Below are positions 49,218-58,611 of a stretch of 64,000 nt of DNA, piece after piece. A program made the position numbers and the translations under genes. Source of the DNA: Achromobacter seleniivolatilans (lineage in GTDB: Bacteria; Pseudomonadota; Gammaproteobacteria; Burkholderiales; Burkholderiaceae_B); NCBI RefSeq assembly GCF_030864005.1, contig NZ_CP132976.1, forward strand, positions 1,426,001 to 1,490,000, given 5' to 3'. The first letter of the stretch is position 1. Each line of letters starts with the position of its first letter. The notes under the pieces were generated by a model that saw only the letters and a program-made list of their open reading frames with translations, did not search any database and was not told the DNA's origin.

Positions 49218-50238
49218 ATATCCGTGGCTGTTGGCCTTGCTGCCGCTGGGCTGGTTGGCCTACCGCTATCTGCCTTCGTACGTGCAGCGCCGCGGGGCGG
49301 TAAGAATTCCGTTTTTTGAGTCCGTGGCGCGCAGTGTGGGGCAGTCTCCGCAGCGCCCCGGCGTCCGGCGTGACGGCTGGCAACTGGCGCTGAACGTGCT
49401 GGTCTGGGCGTTGCTGGTGTTGGCGCTGGCCCGTCCGGAGCGGGTAGAGCCCCCGCTTGAACACCGGCAGCCAGTGCGCGATCTGATGCTGGCGCTGGAT
49501 ATCTCACAATCCATGGAGACGCAGGATTTTGTGAACCCGCAAGGCAAGCGCGTAGATCGGTTGACGGGCGTAAAGACGGTAGTCGCGGATTTCATTGCCC
49601 GCCGCAAGGACGACCGGCTGGGGCTCATCGTCTTTGGCACGGCGGCGTATCCGCAAGCGCCGCTGACGCAGGACCATGCCACATTGAACGTGCTGCTGGA
49701 TCAGATCAGTACCGGCATGGCTGGGCCGAACACGGCGATCGGCGACGCCATCGGCGTTGCGATCAAACAGTTGGAGCACGCGGCCGAACGTGACAAGGTG
49801 CTGATCCTGCTGACCGACGGCAACGATACCGGCAGCGCCGTGCCGCCCGACCGCGCGGCCGGGATGGCGGCAGATCGTCACATCATCGTGCACACGATCG
49901 GCATCGGCGACCCTCAAGGCCAGGGCGAAGAGAAGGTCGACTTCGACGTCTTGCGCCAGATTGCCAAGGCGACAGCCGGCCGATTTTTCTCGGCGCAGGA
50001 TCAAGCGTCGCTGCAACAGGTCTACGCCACGTTGGACCAGATCACCCCGCATGAAGTCCGCGAATTCCGGCACCAGCCCAAACAGGATTTCTTCTGGGTG
50101 CCGCTGGGGCTGGCTGTGCTGCTGCTTGGCGTGTGGCACCTGAGCGCCGCATTGCGCGGGCGCTTGGGCCGGCGCAATGCCGATCCCAATGCCGATCCCA
50201 AAGCCGGTCAGAAGGAGGGCGTATGGAAATCGACTTAA
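49204..50238 (+). CDS. BatA-like VWA protein
   Basis: A 344-residue inner-membrane protein: helix 1 (YPWLLALLPLGWLAYRYLP), helix 2 (LALNVLVWALLVLALARP), a VWA domain (about 90-285) with an intact MIDAS (LDISQSME, then TAIGDAIG and LLTDGNDTGS), and a C-terminal helix (FFWVPLGLAVLLLGVWHLSA). The VWA domain faces the periplasm and should bind a metal and a partner protein. It forms the MoxR-Bat complex with its neighbours and overlaps the next gene by 16 bases. Confidence 0.9.
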   Translation: MWRLEYPWLLALLPLGWLAYRYLPSYVQRRGAVRIPFFESVARSVGQSPQRPGVRRDGWQLALNVLVWALLVLALARPERVEPPLEHRQPVRDLMLALDISQSMETQDFVNPQGKRVDRLTGVKTVVADFIARRKDDRLGLIVFGTAAYPQAPLTQDHATLNVLLDQISTGMAGPNTAIGDAIGVAIKQLEHAAERDKVLILLTDGNDTGSAVPPDRAAGMAADRHIIVHTIGIGDPQGQGEEKVDFDVLRQIAKATAGRFFSAQDQASLQQVYATLDQITPHEVREFRHQPKQDFFWVPLGLAVLLLGVWHLSAALRGRLGRRNADPNADPKAGQKEGVWKST

Positions 50239-51821
50239 GCGCCTTTCATTTTCTGCGACCGTGGTGGCTGCTGGCCGTGCCGGCAGCACTAGCGCTGCTA
50301 TGGCTGCGCAGATCGGAAGGTTCGCGCCTGGGCTGGCGAAGCTCGATTTCGCCTGCGTTGCTGCCGTATCTGACGGTGGATGCCGCGGGCAGCGCGGGAC
50401 CGCGTCCGATCCACGCCGTCGCGGCGCTGTTGATACTTGGCGGTATCGCGGCAGCGGGCCCGACGTGGGAACAGGATCGGCCTCCGTTTCTGGACAACCA
50501 AGCGCCATTGATCGTGGCCGTGGATCTATCGCCATCGATGGATGCGAATGACGTCCCGCCCAGCCGCCTGGAGGCGGTCAAGCACAAGCTGCACGATTTA
50601 CTGGCGCGCCGGACGGGCGCCAAGACCGGGCTGATCGCCTACGCGGGGTCGGCGCACTTGGTGCTGCCTCCGACTGATGATCCCAATTTGGTCGATCTGT
50701 TCGTTCAATCCTTGTCGACAAGTCTGATCGCTGCGCCGGGCAGGGATGTTGCCGGCGTCATCACCCTTGCAGAATCGGTCTTGCAGGCCACACAAGCCGG
50801 TGGCACCTTGCTGCTGGCTACGGATGGCGCAGACACGGACCAGCTGGCGCAGGTGCAGCAATTGGCCAAGGGCAGCGACTTCCAGATTCTGATCTTGGCA
50901 ACCGGCACGGCGCATGGTGGCGTGCTGCACGATGCCCGGGGCCAGCCGCGCATGGATGCTCAGGGCAAGCCCTTGCTAGGCACTTTCAACACTGACGCGA
51001 TCAAGCAATTGGCCCAAGCGGCGCGAGCGCCGCTGGGCAGCTTGACAGTGAATGAAGACGACCTGGATTGGGTCCAGCTGCACGCGCAACGGCATTTCCA
51101 GGAAGTGCAGGACGCAGGTCAGCCGATGCATTGGAAGGATGCCGGGTATTGGCTGTGCTGGCCATTGGGCCTGCTGGCGTTGTTGGGATTGCGGCGCGGT
51201 TGGAACGTCAACTGGACAGCGGGGCTACTGTTGGCGTGGATGACGGGCGTTTATCCATCGACTGCAAACGCCGGTCCTGTGGCCGACGCCTTCTTCACCC
51301 CTGATCAGCAGGGCCGCTGGGCATACGAACACCATGATTTTGCCGGCGCGGCAGCGGCGTTTCAAGATCCGTACTGGAAGGGCCGTGCCGCGTACGACGC
51401 TGGAGACTACCGCGCGGCGTTGGCCGCATTCGCGCGGCTCGACACGCCAGAAGCGTATTTTTATCTGGGCAATACGCAGGCGCGGCTGCGCAACTACGAC
51501 GCAGCGTTGGCCTCGTATGACCACGCCTTGCGTATGCGCTCGCCGTTTCCCGAGGCGGTGCAGAACCGGGCGCTGGTGGCCAAGCTGCAAGCGGCGATTG
51601 AGTCCGAACAAACCGGCCAAAACTCAGACAAGCCGGACGAGGTGGCCTACGACAACAAGAAAGGCGCGGGCAAGATGGGCGATGTGGCAGTAGCCAAGGC
51701 ATCTTCCGCCGATGTGTGGCTGCGTAACCTGAGTCTGTCGCCAGCGGGGTTTCTCAAGCAGAAGTTCGCCATTGAAGATGCCAAAAAGGCCGCCGCGCCG
51801 GCCGGAGGGCCTCGGCCATGA
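50223..51821 (+). CDS. BatB/BatC-like VWA-TPR protein
   Basis: A 532-residue inner-membrane protein: two N-terminal helices, a VWA domain (about 95-285) with MIDAS DLSPSMD, a further hydrophobic pair (WLCWPLGLLALLGL, TAGLLLAWMTGVYP) and C-terminal TPR-type repeats (FDAGDYRAALAAFARLD-like helices, AYFYLGNTQARLRNYDAALA). The fusion joins what are separate BatB and BatC genes in some bacteria. The Lys-rich end may be cytoplasmic or periplasmic. It overlaps BatA by 16 bases and BatD by 4. Confidence 0.9.
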   Translation: MEIDLSAFHFLRPWWLLAVPAALALLWLRRSEGSRLGWRSSISPALLPYLTVDAAGSAGPRPIHAVAALLILGGIAAAGPTWEQDRPPFLDNQAPLIVAVDLSPSMDANDVPPSRLEAVKHKLHDLLARRTGAKTGLIAYAGSAHLVLPPTDDPNLVDLFVQSLSTSLIAAPGRDVAGVITLAESVLQATQAGGTLLLATDGADTDQLAQVQQLAKGSDFQILILATGTAHGGVLHDARGQPRMDAQGKPLLGTFNTDAIKQLAQAARAPLGSLTVNEDDLDWVQLHAQRHFQEVQDAGQPMHWKDAGYWLCWPLGLLALLGLRRGWNVNWTAGLLLAWMTGVYPSTANAGPVADAFFTPDQQGRWAYEHHDFAGAAAAFQDPYWKGRAAYDAGDYRAALAAFARLDTPEAYFYLGNTQARLRNYDAALASYDHALRMRSPFPEAVQNRALVAKLQAAIESEQTGQNSDKPDEVAYDNKKGAGKMGDVAVAKASSADVWLRNLSLSPAGFLKQKFAIEDAKKAAAPAGGPRP

Positions 51822-53230
51822 CGCGATTCGTGCTGCCAGCTGATCTCCAACGCCGCGTTTGCCAGCATTTTTTTGTCAGGCTGCTCGCTTGCCTGTTGAT
51901 GACAACGCCGGTGTGGGCGCAATCGCCCGCCCCGGGGCCTCAACTGCATGTGGCTGCCAGCTTGAGCGCTGGGCAGAAGCTGACCGTGGGCGCGACCGCC
52001 ACATTGAATGTCGACGTGCTGACCTCCACCTGGTTCACGGAGCCGCCGCAAATAAGCGGTTTGAATATTCCAGGCGCGCTCGTGTCCGGGCCTGTGGGCG
52101 ACGCGACCATCCTTCGGGACAACATCAACGGCGTCGCCTATAGCGGCTTGCGGTATTCCTATCTGATCAGTCCAACCGCGGCAGGGCCATTGCGTGTGCC
52201 CGCGTTGACCATTACCGCCAAAGCCGGACAGGCAACGGCGCCGCTCACTGCGCAGACCGTGGAACTAAGCTTGCAGGCCATAGGCCCGCCTGATTCGGCA
52301 GCAGGCCATAGGCTGGCCGCCAGCGCTGTACAGGTCAGCCAGCAGATCCAGTTTTCGGCGCAACCGCCAGCCGTTGGCGACCACATCAGCCGCGTTATTA
52401 CCGTACAAGCGCAGGGCGCACAGGCGATGCTGATTCCGCCGCCTGCCATTCCCGCCGTGCCAGGATTGAAATCCTATCCGGCCGAACCCGTGCTGACGCA
52501 GCTGTCCGGCAGCCGTGGCGAGTTTCTGGGTGGCCAACGGGTGGACCGCTTGGATTATGTGGTGGAACGCCCGGGTGCCTACGAATTGCCAGCGGTGGAA
52601 ATCCGCTGGTGGAACCTGACCACGAATCAGGAAGCCAGCACAACACTGCCCGCACAGCGCTTCGATGCAAAAGCGGGTGTTGCCTATCAAGCACCGTTCT
52701 CGGTAGAGCAGGATTTGCGCGACATGGGCCGGCAGGTGCAAGTGCGCGTTCCTGGCGGCTGGCTGGCGCTGGGTGCCGCGCTTGTCCTCGCCGCGCTGAC
52801 GATCTGGCTGGGCCGGCCCTGGTGGCGCCGGGCCATGGCAGGGTTGCGCGGTTATGCGCAAGCGCAGCGCGAGCGTTGGCGGGCGTCCGAACCTTATGCG
52901 GCGCGCGAACTACGCCGCAGCCTGAATCACCCGCAAGGCAGGTTGGATGCCCTGTACCGATGGCTGCGGCGCAGCCGAGGCGCGGCCTCGGTCGCACAGG
53001 CGACCGCAGGGATAAGCATTGAATTGCAGCAAGCCGGCGCCATAGCGCTGCGCGATTGCTACGGCGTCGCACCTGATTCGGTGCGCGGGTTCCAGACCTT
53101 GCGGCAGGCGGTCCCACAGTGGCGCCGTGCCTTTCGTGCCGGGGGCAAACGCAGCCAGACGCACCGTCTGCTGCCACTCAACCCCTCTGATGCAAATCGC
53201 GGTACCGGTCCAACCGGCAGTTCAATCTAA
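51818..53230 (+). CDS. BatD-like protein
   Basis: A 470-residue protein with a signal peptide (LLACLLMTTPVWAQ), a large periplasmic beta-rich part (about 40-300: LHVAASLSAGQKLTVGATATLNV, RLDYVVERPGAYELPAVEIRWW), one membrane helix (LALGAALVLAALTIWLG) and a cytoplasmic tail of about 150 residues. The layout is that of BatD (DUF7939-type) proteins, the last member of the Bat module. It overlaps the preceding gene by ATGA. Confidence 0.85.
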   Translation: MTRFVLPADLQRRVCQHFFVRLLACLLMTTPVWAQSPAPGPQLHVAASLSAGQKLTVGATATLNVDVLTSTWFTEPPQISGLNIPGALVSGPVGDATILRDNINGVAYSGLRYSYLISPTAAGPLRVPALTITAKAGQATAPLTAQTVELSLQAIGPPDSAAGHRLAASAVQVSQQIQFSAQPPAVGDHISRVITVQAQGAQAMLIPPPAIPAVPGLKSYPAEPVLTQLSGSRGEFLGGQRVDRLDYVVERPGAYELPAVEIRWWNLTTNQEASTTLPAQRFDAKAGVAYQAPFSVEQDLRDMGRQVQVRVPGGWLALGAALVLAALTIWLGRPWWRRAMAGLRGYAQAQRERWRASEPYAARELRRSLNHPQGRLDALYRWLRRSRGAASVAQATAGISIELQQAGAIALRDCYGVAPDSVRGFQTLRQAVPQWRRAFRAGGKRSQTHRLLPLNPSDANRGTGPTGSSI

Positions 53231-53241
53231 GGAAACCATCC

Positions 53242-54243
53242 ATGACCTCGACATGCCGTATGTTGCAACGCTGTTTTGCCGTGTTTGTATTGCTCGTGCT
53301 TGCAAGTGTCGCGCGCGCCCAAACGCCGTTGCCGTCATGGAACGATGGGCCGTCGCGCCAGGCCATTCTGGAATTTGTGGCGGCCGTCACACAAGAAGGG
53401 GGAAAAGACTATGTGGCGCCTGCCGATCGCATTGCCGTCTTTGACAACGACGGCACGCTCTGGAGCGAACAGCCGCTGTATTTCCAGCTGATTTTTGCGT
53501 TGGATCAGGTCAAAGTCATGGCGCCCAAGCATCCTGAATGGGCAGAAGAGCAGCCGTTCAAGGCGGCCATTGAAGGCGACCGTCAGGCGTTGGCGGCCGC
53601 TGGCACCGAAGGGCTGCTGAAAATCGTGGGCGCTACCCACACCAACATGACTACCGGCGCGTTCTCGGACGAGGTCAAGCAGTGGGTCAAGACGGCACAT
53701 CACCCGCGTTTCAAGCAGCCGTATACCAGCCTGATCTACGCGCCGATGCGCGAGCTGCTGGACTACCTGCGCGGCAATGGTTTCAAGACCTACATCGTGT
53801 CAGGCGGCGAGGTCGAGTTCATGCGCGCCTGGGCGCAAGAGGTCTATGGCATTCCGCCCGAGCAAGTCATCGGAACCACCTTCGTGACCGAATTCCAAAT
53901 GCAGGACGGCAAGCCGGTGCTGATGCGCACGCCCAAGCTGGACTACAACGACGACGGCCCGGGCAAGCCCGTCAGTATCAATAAGTTCATTGGGCGCCAA
54001 CCGATCTTTGCGTTCGGCAATTCGGATGGCGACCTGCAAATGCTGCAGTGGACTGCCGCGGGTTCAGGCAAGCGGTTTGCGGGCCTGGTGCATCACACCG
54101 ACGCCAAGCGCGAATGGGCCTACGACCGCGATTCGAAGATCGGACGCCTGGACAAAGCCTTGGACGAGGCGACGAACAAGGGTTGGGTAATTGTTGATAT
54201 GGCAAAGGAGTGGAAACGGGTTTACGCATTTGAAAATCAATAG
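53242..54243 (+). CDS. Periplasmic HAD-family phosphatase
   Basis: A 333-residue exported protein: signal peptide (FAVFVLLVLASVARA) and a haloacid-dehalogenase fold with motif I FDNDGTLW, motif II in YIVSGGEVEF and motif III/IV in IFAFGNSDGDLQML. It should hydrolyse a phosphate ester in the periplasm. The order of motifs and the cap (residues about 90-170) resemble phosphoserine-phosphatase-like HADs often found beside sulfatases. AAGGAA precedes the ATG, 11 bases after BatD. Confidence 0.87.
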   Translation: MTSTCRMLQRCFAVFVLLVLASVARAQTPLPSWNDGPSRQAILEFVAAVTQEGGKDYVAPADRIAVFDNDGTLWSEQPLYFQLIFALDQVKVMAPKHPEWAEEQPFKAAIEGDRQALAAAGTEGLLKIVGATHTNMTTGAFSDEVKQWVKTAHHPRFKQPYTSLIYAPMRELLDYLRGNGFKTYIVSGGEVEFMRAWAQEVYGIPPEQVIGTTFVTEFQMQDGKPVLMRTPKLDYNDDGPGKPVSINKFIGRQPIFAFGNSDGDLQMLQWTAAGSGKRFAGLVHHTDAKREWAYDRDSKIGRLDKALDEATNKGWVIVDMAKEWKRVYAFENQ

Positions 54244-54321
54244 GGCAAACCAATTCAGCAACACAGTGATTCGTTTACGTGAGTGGGCTTTTTTGTTCGA
54301 GCAGAACAAGGAGAGGAAGCG

Positions 54322-55968
54322 ATGAACGCAAGAAAACTGTTGAGCGCGGCGCTTTTCGCCGTGACGGGGCTGGCTGCCCTGGGAAGCGCGCACGCGCAGA
54401 CCCAGGCCCAGACTCAACCGCCTCCCCAGCAAGGGCAGGCGGGCGCATCGGCGAAGAAGCCGAATATTCTCGTCATCTTTGGCGATGACGTGGGGCAGGC
54501 CAACATCAGTGCATATACCAGAGGGGTTGTGGGCTACAGGACGCCCAACATCGATCGCATCGCCAATGAAGGCGCAATCTTCACTGACTACTACGCCGAA
54601 AACAGCTGCACGGCAGGCCGGTCCACGTTCATTACCGGACAGTCCGCGCGCCGCACCGGCTTGTCCAAGGTTGGTATTCCAGGCGCGCCGGTGGGGCTGC
54701 AGGATCGCGACATCACCATCGCCCAGGCCTTGAAGGGCCAAGGCTACAACACGGCGCAGTTCGGCAAGAACCACCTGGGCGACCGGGACGAATATCTGCC
54801 GACCAAGCACGGTTTCGATCAGTTCTTCGGCAATCTTTATCACTTGAACGCCGAAGAGGAACCTGAGCGCCCGTATTTTCCAAAGAATCCCACAGATCCG
54901 GTCATCAAGAGTTATATGCCGCGCGGCGTGATCAAGGCGTCGGCTGACGGCAAGATCGAGGACACCGGCGCGTTGACCACCAAGCGCATGGAAACGATCG
55001 ACGACGAAACCGTGGGCGCTGCGCTGGACTATCTCGACAAGCACGGAAAAGAGGACAAGCCGTTCTTCGTTTGGATGAACACCACCCGCATGCACCTATT
55101 CACGCATATCCGGCCGGAACACCAGGGCAAGAGCGGCATGCCGGGTAACGATTACGCCGACGGCATGTGGGAGCACGATCAGGACGTCGGAAAACTGCTG
55201 AAGAAACTGGATGACCTGGGCATCGCAAAAGACACCATCGTGATCTATACGACGGACAACGGGCCCAACCAGTTCAGTTGGCCGGATGCCGCAACGACGC
55301 CATTCCGCAGCGAAAAGGACACCAACTGGGAGGGCGCTTTCCGCGTTCCGGCGATGATCCGCTGGCCAGGCCAAATCGAGCCAGGCACGGTCAAGAACGA
55401 CATCGTCTCGGGCATGGACTGGTTCCCGACGCTTCTGGCTGCGGCGGGCGACGACGGCGTGAAAGAGCGGTTGTTGAAGGGCTGGCGGCCCAACGGCGCC
55501 AACCGGGACTTCAAAGTGCACTTGGACGGCTATAACCAGCTTGCCTATCTGACCGGCAAGAGCGAGAAGAGCGCGCGAGACGATTTCTACTACTTCAACG
55601 ACGATGGCCTCTTGGTCGCCATGCGGTTTGACAACTGGAAGGTCGTGTTCTGCGAACAGACTGCGCCGGGCGGGTTCGCGGTGTGGAGAGAGCCATTCGT
55701 CTGCCTGCGCGTGCCCAAGGTGTTCAATCTTCGTATGGACCCGTACGAACGCGCCGACATTGTTTCCGATCAGTACAACGACTGGCTGACCAAGAACGCC
55801 TACCTGGCATTCATCGGGTCTGCCAAGGCAGGGGAGTTCCTGCAAACGTTTATTGAGTGGCCGCCCAGTCAGAATCCGCCCAGCTTCAGTACCGACCAGG
55901 TGCAAAAGCAGGTCGACAAAGCCATCGACGCACACTTCGAGGAAGTTGCGAAGCAGAAGGGCAAGTGA
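54322..55968 (+). CDS. Arylsulfatase-type sulfatase with C-T-A-G-R active site
   Basis: A 548-residue secreted enzyme: signal peptide (LLSAALFAVTGLAALGSAHA), a Gln/Pro spacer and the sulfatase fold. Metal ligands are visible in LVIFGDDVG and YTTDNGPNQ. The position that becomes formylglycine is Cys96 in the motif SCTAGRSTFITGQ. The usual core is C-x-P-x-R; here Pro is Ala. GKNHLGD and HLFTHIRPEHQ fit the conserved Lys and His sites. It would cleave a sulfate ester in the periplasm; the substrate is unknown. GAGAGG precedes the ATG at 54322. The FGE gene of the same run is its probable activator. Confidence 0.9.
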   Translation: MNARKLLSAALFAVTGLAALGSAHAQTQAQTQPPPQQGQAGASAKKPNILVIFGDDVGQANISAYTRGVVGYRTPNIDRIANEGAIFTDYYAENSCTAGRSTFITGQSARRTGLSKVGIPGAPVGLQDRDITIAQALKGQGYNTAQFGKNHLGDRDEYLPTKHGFDQFFGNLYHLNAEEEPERPYFPKNPTDPVIKSYMPRGVIKASADGKIEDTGALTTKRMETIDDETVGAALDYLDKHGKEDKPFFVWMNTTRMHLFTHIRPEHQGKSGMPGNDYADGMWEHDQDVGKLLKKLDDLGIAKDTIVIYTTDNGPNQFSWPDAATTPFRSEKDTNWEGAFRVPAMIRWPGQIEPGTVKNDIVSGMDWFPTLLAAAGDDGVKERLLKGWRPNGANRDFKVHLDGYNQLAYLTGKSEKSARDDFYYFNDDGLLVAMRFDNWKVVFCEQTAPGGFAVWREPFVCLRVPKVFNLRMDPYERADIVSDQYNDWLTKNAYLAFIGSAKAGEFLQTFIEWPPSQNPPSFSTDQVQKQVDKAIDAHFEEVAKQKGK

Positions 55969-55973
55969 TGTAC

Positions 55974-56040
55974 CCCGGCGCCTGACTGGCGCCGGGCAGT
56001 ACCTGAGGACAACCCGGGCGGCCAGCGGTGCGCCGCCCGG
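55974..56040. repeat. Two GC-rich hairpins between sulfatase and MFS-spermidine synthase genes
   Basis: CCCGGCGCC (55974-55982) pairs with GGCGCCGGG (55988-55996), and CCGGGCGGC (56014-56022) with GCCGCCCGG (56032-56040). Neither is followed by a T run. They may block exonucleases or tune expression of the last gene. Confidence 0.5.
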
Positions 56041-56062
56041 CACACGCTAGAGGAACAGCGTA

Positions 56063-58600
56063 ATGCAGATGGGGACGGCAGCAATGGAAGGCGTGGACAC
56101 ACAGCGGCCTGAGGGCAACGCGCGCACATTGACGACAGCGCGTCCGGCGGCGCTGTTGCTGCTATCGGGCGCGGCGGCGTTGGTGTTTCAGGTGTTGTGG
56201 ATCAAACAGCTGTCGTTGGTGGTCGGTGTGGAAGTCAGCGCGATCGCTGGCGCGGTCAGCGCATTCTTTTTGGGGCTTGCGGCGGGCGGTTGGATCTTGG
56301 GCCGCGTGGCGGATCACTTGCGCCAGCCGGTGCGCTTTTATGCGGCGCTGGAAGCGGCGGTGGCGGTTTCCTGCGTGGCCGTTACCGTCTTGCTGTCGCA
56401 CAGTGCGGCAGCCTTTGTTGCGGTCGAAGCCATCAGCCCAGTAGCGGCGTGGCTCATGATCGGACTGTTGCTGACCATCCCGTCGTTCTTGATGGGCGGA
56501 ACGCTGCCGGTGCTGCTGCGCGCGGTGACGCGCCAGGATGCCGGGGCCAGCCGGCGGGGCGGTGTTCTGTATGCGGCGAACACCTGCGGCGCCATTGCAG
56601 GCGCCTTGTTGCCGGCGTTTATTTTGATTCCCCGTTTTGGTGTGATGGGCGCCGCTTATGCGGCGGCCAGTCTCAACCTGCTTGCTGCCGTTGGCGCCTG
56701 GGCGCTGGGCCGCAAGGCAGTGCAGGCGCCTGCACCCGGCAGCGCCGCCCGGGCCCCCTTGTCGTCCGACGCCCGATTCGCCGTTGCGCTGTACGCCATC
56801 GCGGGCGGGGTGGCGCTGGGATACGAAGTCGTGTGGTCGCAAATGGTTGTGCCGTTCATGAGCACACGCGCCTTTGCGTTTGCCATCGTATTGGCGACGT
56901 ATCTGGCGGGGCTGGCAATTGGCGCCGCGATCTTTGCCCGCTACGCGCCTCGCATCCGCAACCCTTGGCTGGTATTTGGCGGCTTGATCGCGGGCGCCGG
57001 TCTGGTCGCTGTCGCGGAAGTGGCGCTGTTGGGCAAATGGCTGGTGGTGGCGCAGACTTGGGCGGAAGCCGTGATCTATCAATGGACCGGCAGCGCGTTT
57101 GCCGGCATGTGCGCGCGCTTCGCCGTCGCCGCCGGCGCCTTTGTACTGGCGCCGACCTTGTTATTGGGCGCCGCGTTTCCGGCCGTGCTGCGTATTGCCG
57201 TCGGCGACCAGCGCGTGGGCCGCGAGGTGGGTACGGTGCTGGCCTGCAACACACTTGGCGGCATTGCGGGAACGATAGCGACCGGTTTTGTGCTGCTGCC
57301 GGCACTCGGCCTTGTCCGTACGCTGGGTGTGCTTGCCGCGGTGGCAGTCATGGTGGGTGTGGCGGCCGCATGGCGCGGACGCCAACGCGGCGCGACGGCC
57401 GTGCACGTGGCCATCGGCGTGCTGGGGCTGGCGACCTTGACGATCGCCGCGCTGATTCCAGCGGATCTGTTCGCGCGATTGTTGCCGGGCGCCAGCGGCG
57501 CCGGACTGGTGTTCTACGAAGAAAGCCATGGCGGCACGGTCGCGGTGGTGGAGCGCAGCGGCAACGGCAACCGCTTCAGCCGCCTGTATATCCAGGGTGT
57601 GTCGAATTCGGGCGACGCGATGCCATCCCTGCGCTATATGCGCTTGCAGGCGCTGTTGCCGCTCATCGTGCACAACGGTGAACCTCGATCGGCGCTGGTT
57701 GTCGGCTATGGCACGGGCATTACGGCAGGCGCGCTGTCACAATACCGGCCGTTGGAAAAGCGCGTGGTAGCCGAGCTGCTGCCCGCTGTGCTGCGGGCGG
57801 GGTCGCGTTTTCAGGGCACGTATCAGGCCATCAATGATCCCGACCTGGAAAAGCGTTTGCAGGACGGCCGGCGTGCATTGCAGGGCAGCGCCGAACGCTG
57901 GGACCTGATCACGCTGGAACCGCCGCCACCGTCTGCGGCGGGTGTGGTCAATCTGTATTCGCAAGACTTCTATGCCTTGGCGGCGTCGCGGCTGGCGCCG
58001 CAAGGCATCGTGGCGCAATGGTTGCCGCTGCCCACGCAGAACACGGACGACACCCGTGCGCTGGTCGCGAGTTTTATAAAGGTCTTTCCGCATGCGCAGC
58101 TGTGGACGAGCGAGTTGCACGAGATGCTGCTGGTCGGTTCGCTTTCTCCGCTAAAGCTGGATGCCACGCGAATCCAGGCGCGCTTTGATCAGCCCTCCAC
58201 GGCAGCGGCGTTGCGGGCGGTGGGCATTCCGTCCGCGGCCGCGCTGCTGTCCACCTGGGTAACCGACCGGGCAGGGTTGGAACGCTTTGCGGGCGACACG
58301 CCTGCGGTCACGGATGACCGGCCCGGCATCGAATACGCAACCTGGGTGCGCCCGCGTGAACTGAATCGCGTCCTGCCCGAGCTGATGGCATTGCGCACGG
58401 AACCGCCGCTGGATGGCGCCAGCGCCGAACTGGCCGACGGCATGGCCTTGGAGCGAGCGCGGCTGGACACGTTTTACCGCGCCGCGCTTGCCGCCTATGC
58501 GGGCGACCGCGAAACGTGGGGCCGAGAGCTGAACAAGGTCGCCCGCGACGACGGCGGCAACCTGTACTACCGTTGGTTCATGGCAGGTGGCGGGCAGTAG
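56063..58600 (+). CDS. Fused MFS-like membrane protein and spermidine-synthase-like protein
   Basis: An 845-residue protein. The first 480 residues contain about 12-14 membrane helices (ALLLLSGAAALVFQVLWIKQ, the start typical of this family). From about 490 there is a Rossmann domain like spermidine synthase: a substrate-side beta part (GGTVAVVERSGNGNRFSRLY), the nucleotide-binding VVGYGTGITAGALSQY, then LITLEPPPPSAAGVVNLYSQDFY. The usual catalytic Asp of polyamine synthases is not seen at the last site (LEPPPP), so true aminopropyl transfer is doubtful. GAGG precedes the ATG. It is the last gene of the run. Confidence 0.87.
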   Translation: MQMGTAAMEGVDTQRPEGNARTLTTARPAALLLLSGAAALVFQVLWIKQLSLVVGVEVSAIAGAVSAFFLGLAAGGWILGRVADHLRQPVRFYAALEAAVAVSCVAVTVLLSHSAAAFVAVEAISPVAAWLMIGLLLTIPSFLMGGTLPVLLRAVTRQDAGASRRGGVLYAANTCGAIAGALLPAFILIPRFGVMGAAYAAASLNLLAAVGAWALGRKAVQAPAPGSAARAPLSSDARFAVALYAIAGGVALGYEVVWSQMVVPFMSTRAFAFAIVLATYLAGLAIGAAIFARYAPRIRNPWLVFGGLIAGAGLVAVAEVALLGKWLVVAQTWAEAVIYQWTGSAFAGMCARFAVAAGAFVLAPTLLLGAAFPAVLRIAVGDQRVGREVGTVLACNTLGGIAGTIATGFVLLPALGLVRTLGVLAAVAVMVGVAAAWRGRQRGATAVHVAIGVLGLATLTIAALIPADLFARLLPGASGAGLVFYEESHGGTVAVVERSGNGNRFSRLYIQGVSNSGDAMPSLRYMRLQALLPLIVHNGEPRSALVVGYGTGITAGALSQYRPLEKRVVAELLPAVLRAGSRFQGTYQAINDPDLEKRLQDGRRALQGSAERWDLITLEPPPPSAAGVVNLYSQDFYALAASRLAPQGIVAQWLPLPTQNTDDTRALVASFIKVFPHAQLWTSELHEMLLVGSLSPLKLDATRIQARFDQPSTAAALRAVGIPSAAALLSTWVTDRAGLERFAGDTPAVTDDRPGIEYATWVRPRELNRVLPELMALRTEPPLDGASAELADGMALERARLDTFYRAALAAYAGDRETWGRELNKVARDDGGNLYYRWFMAGGGQ

Positions 58601-58611
58601 CCGCGCATTTC

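Noticed and set aside
56197..57681. 494-residue frame overlapping the MFS-spermidine synthase gene
   Set aside because: Same-strand shadow, Gly/Arg-rich without motifs; the overlapping 845-residue frame has clear helices and a Rossmann domain.
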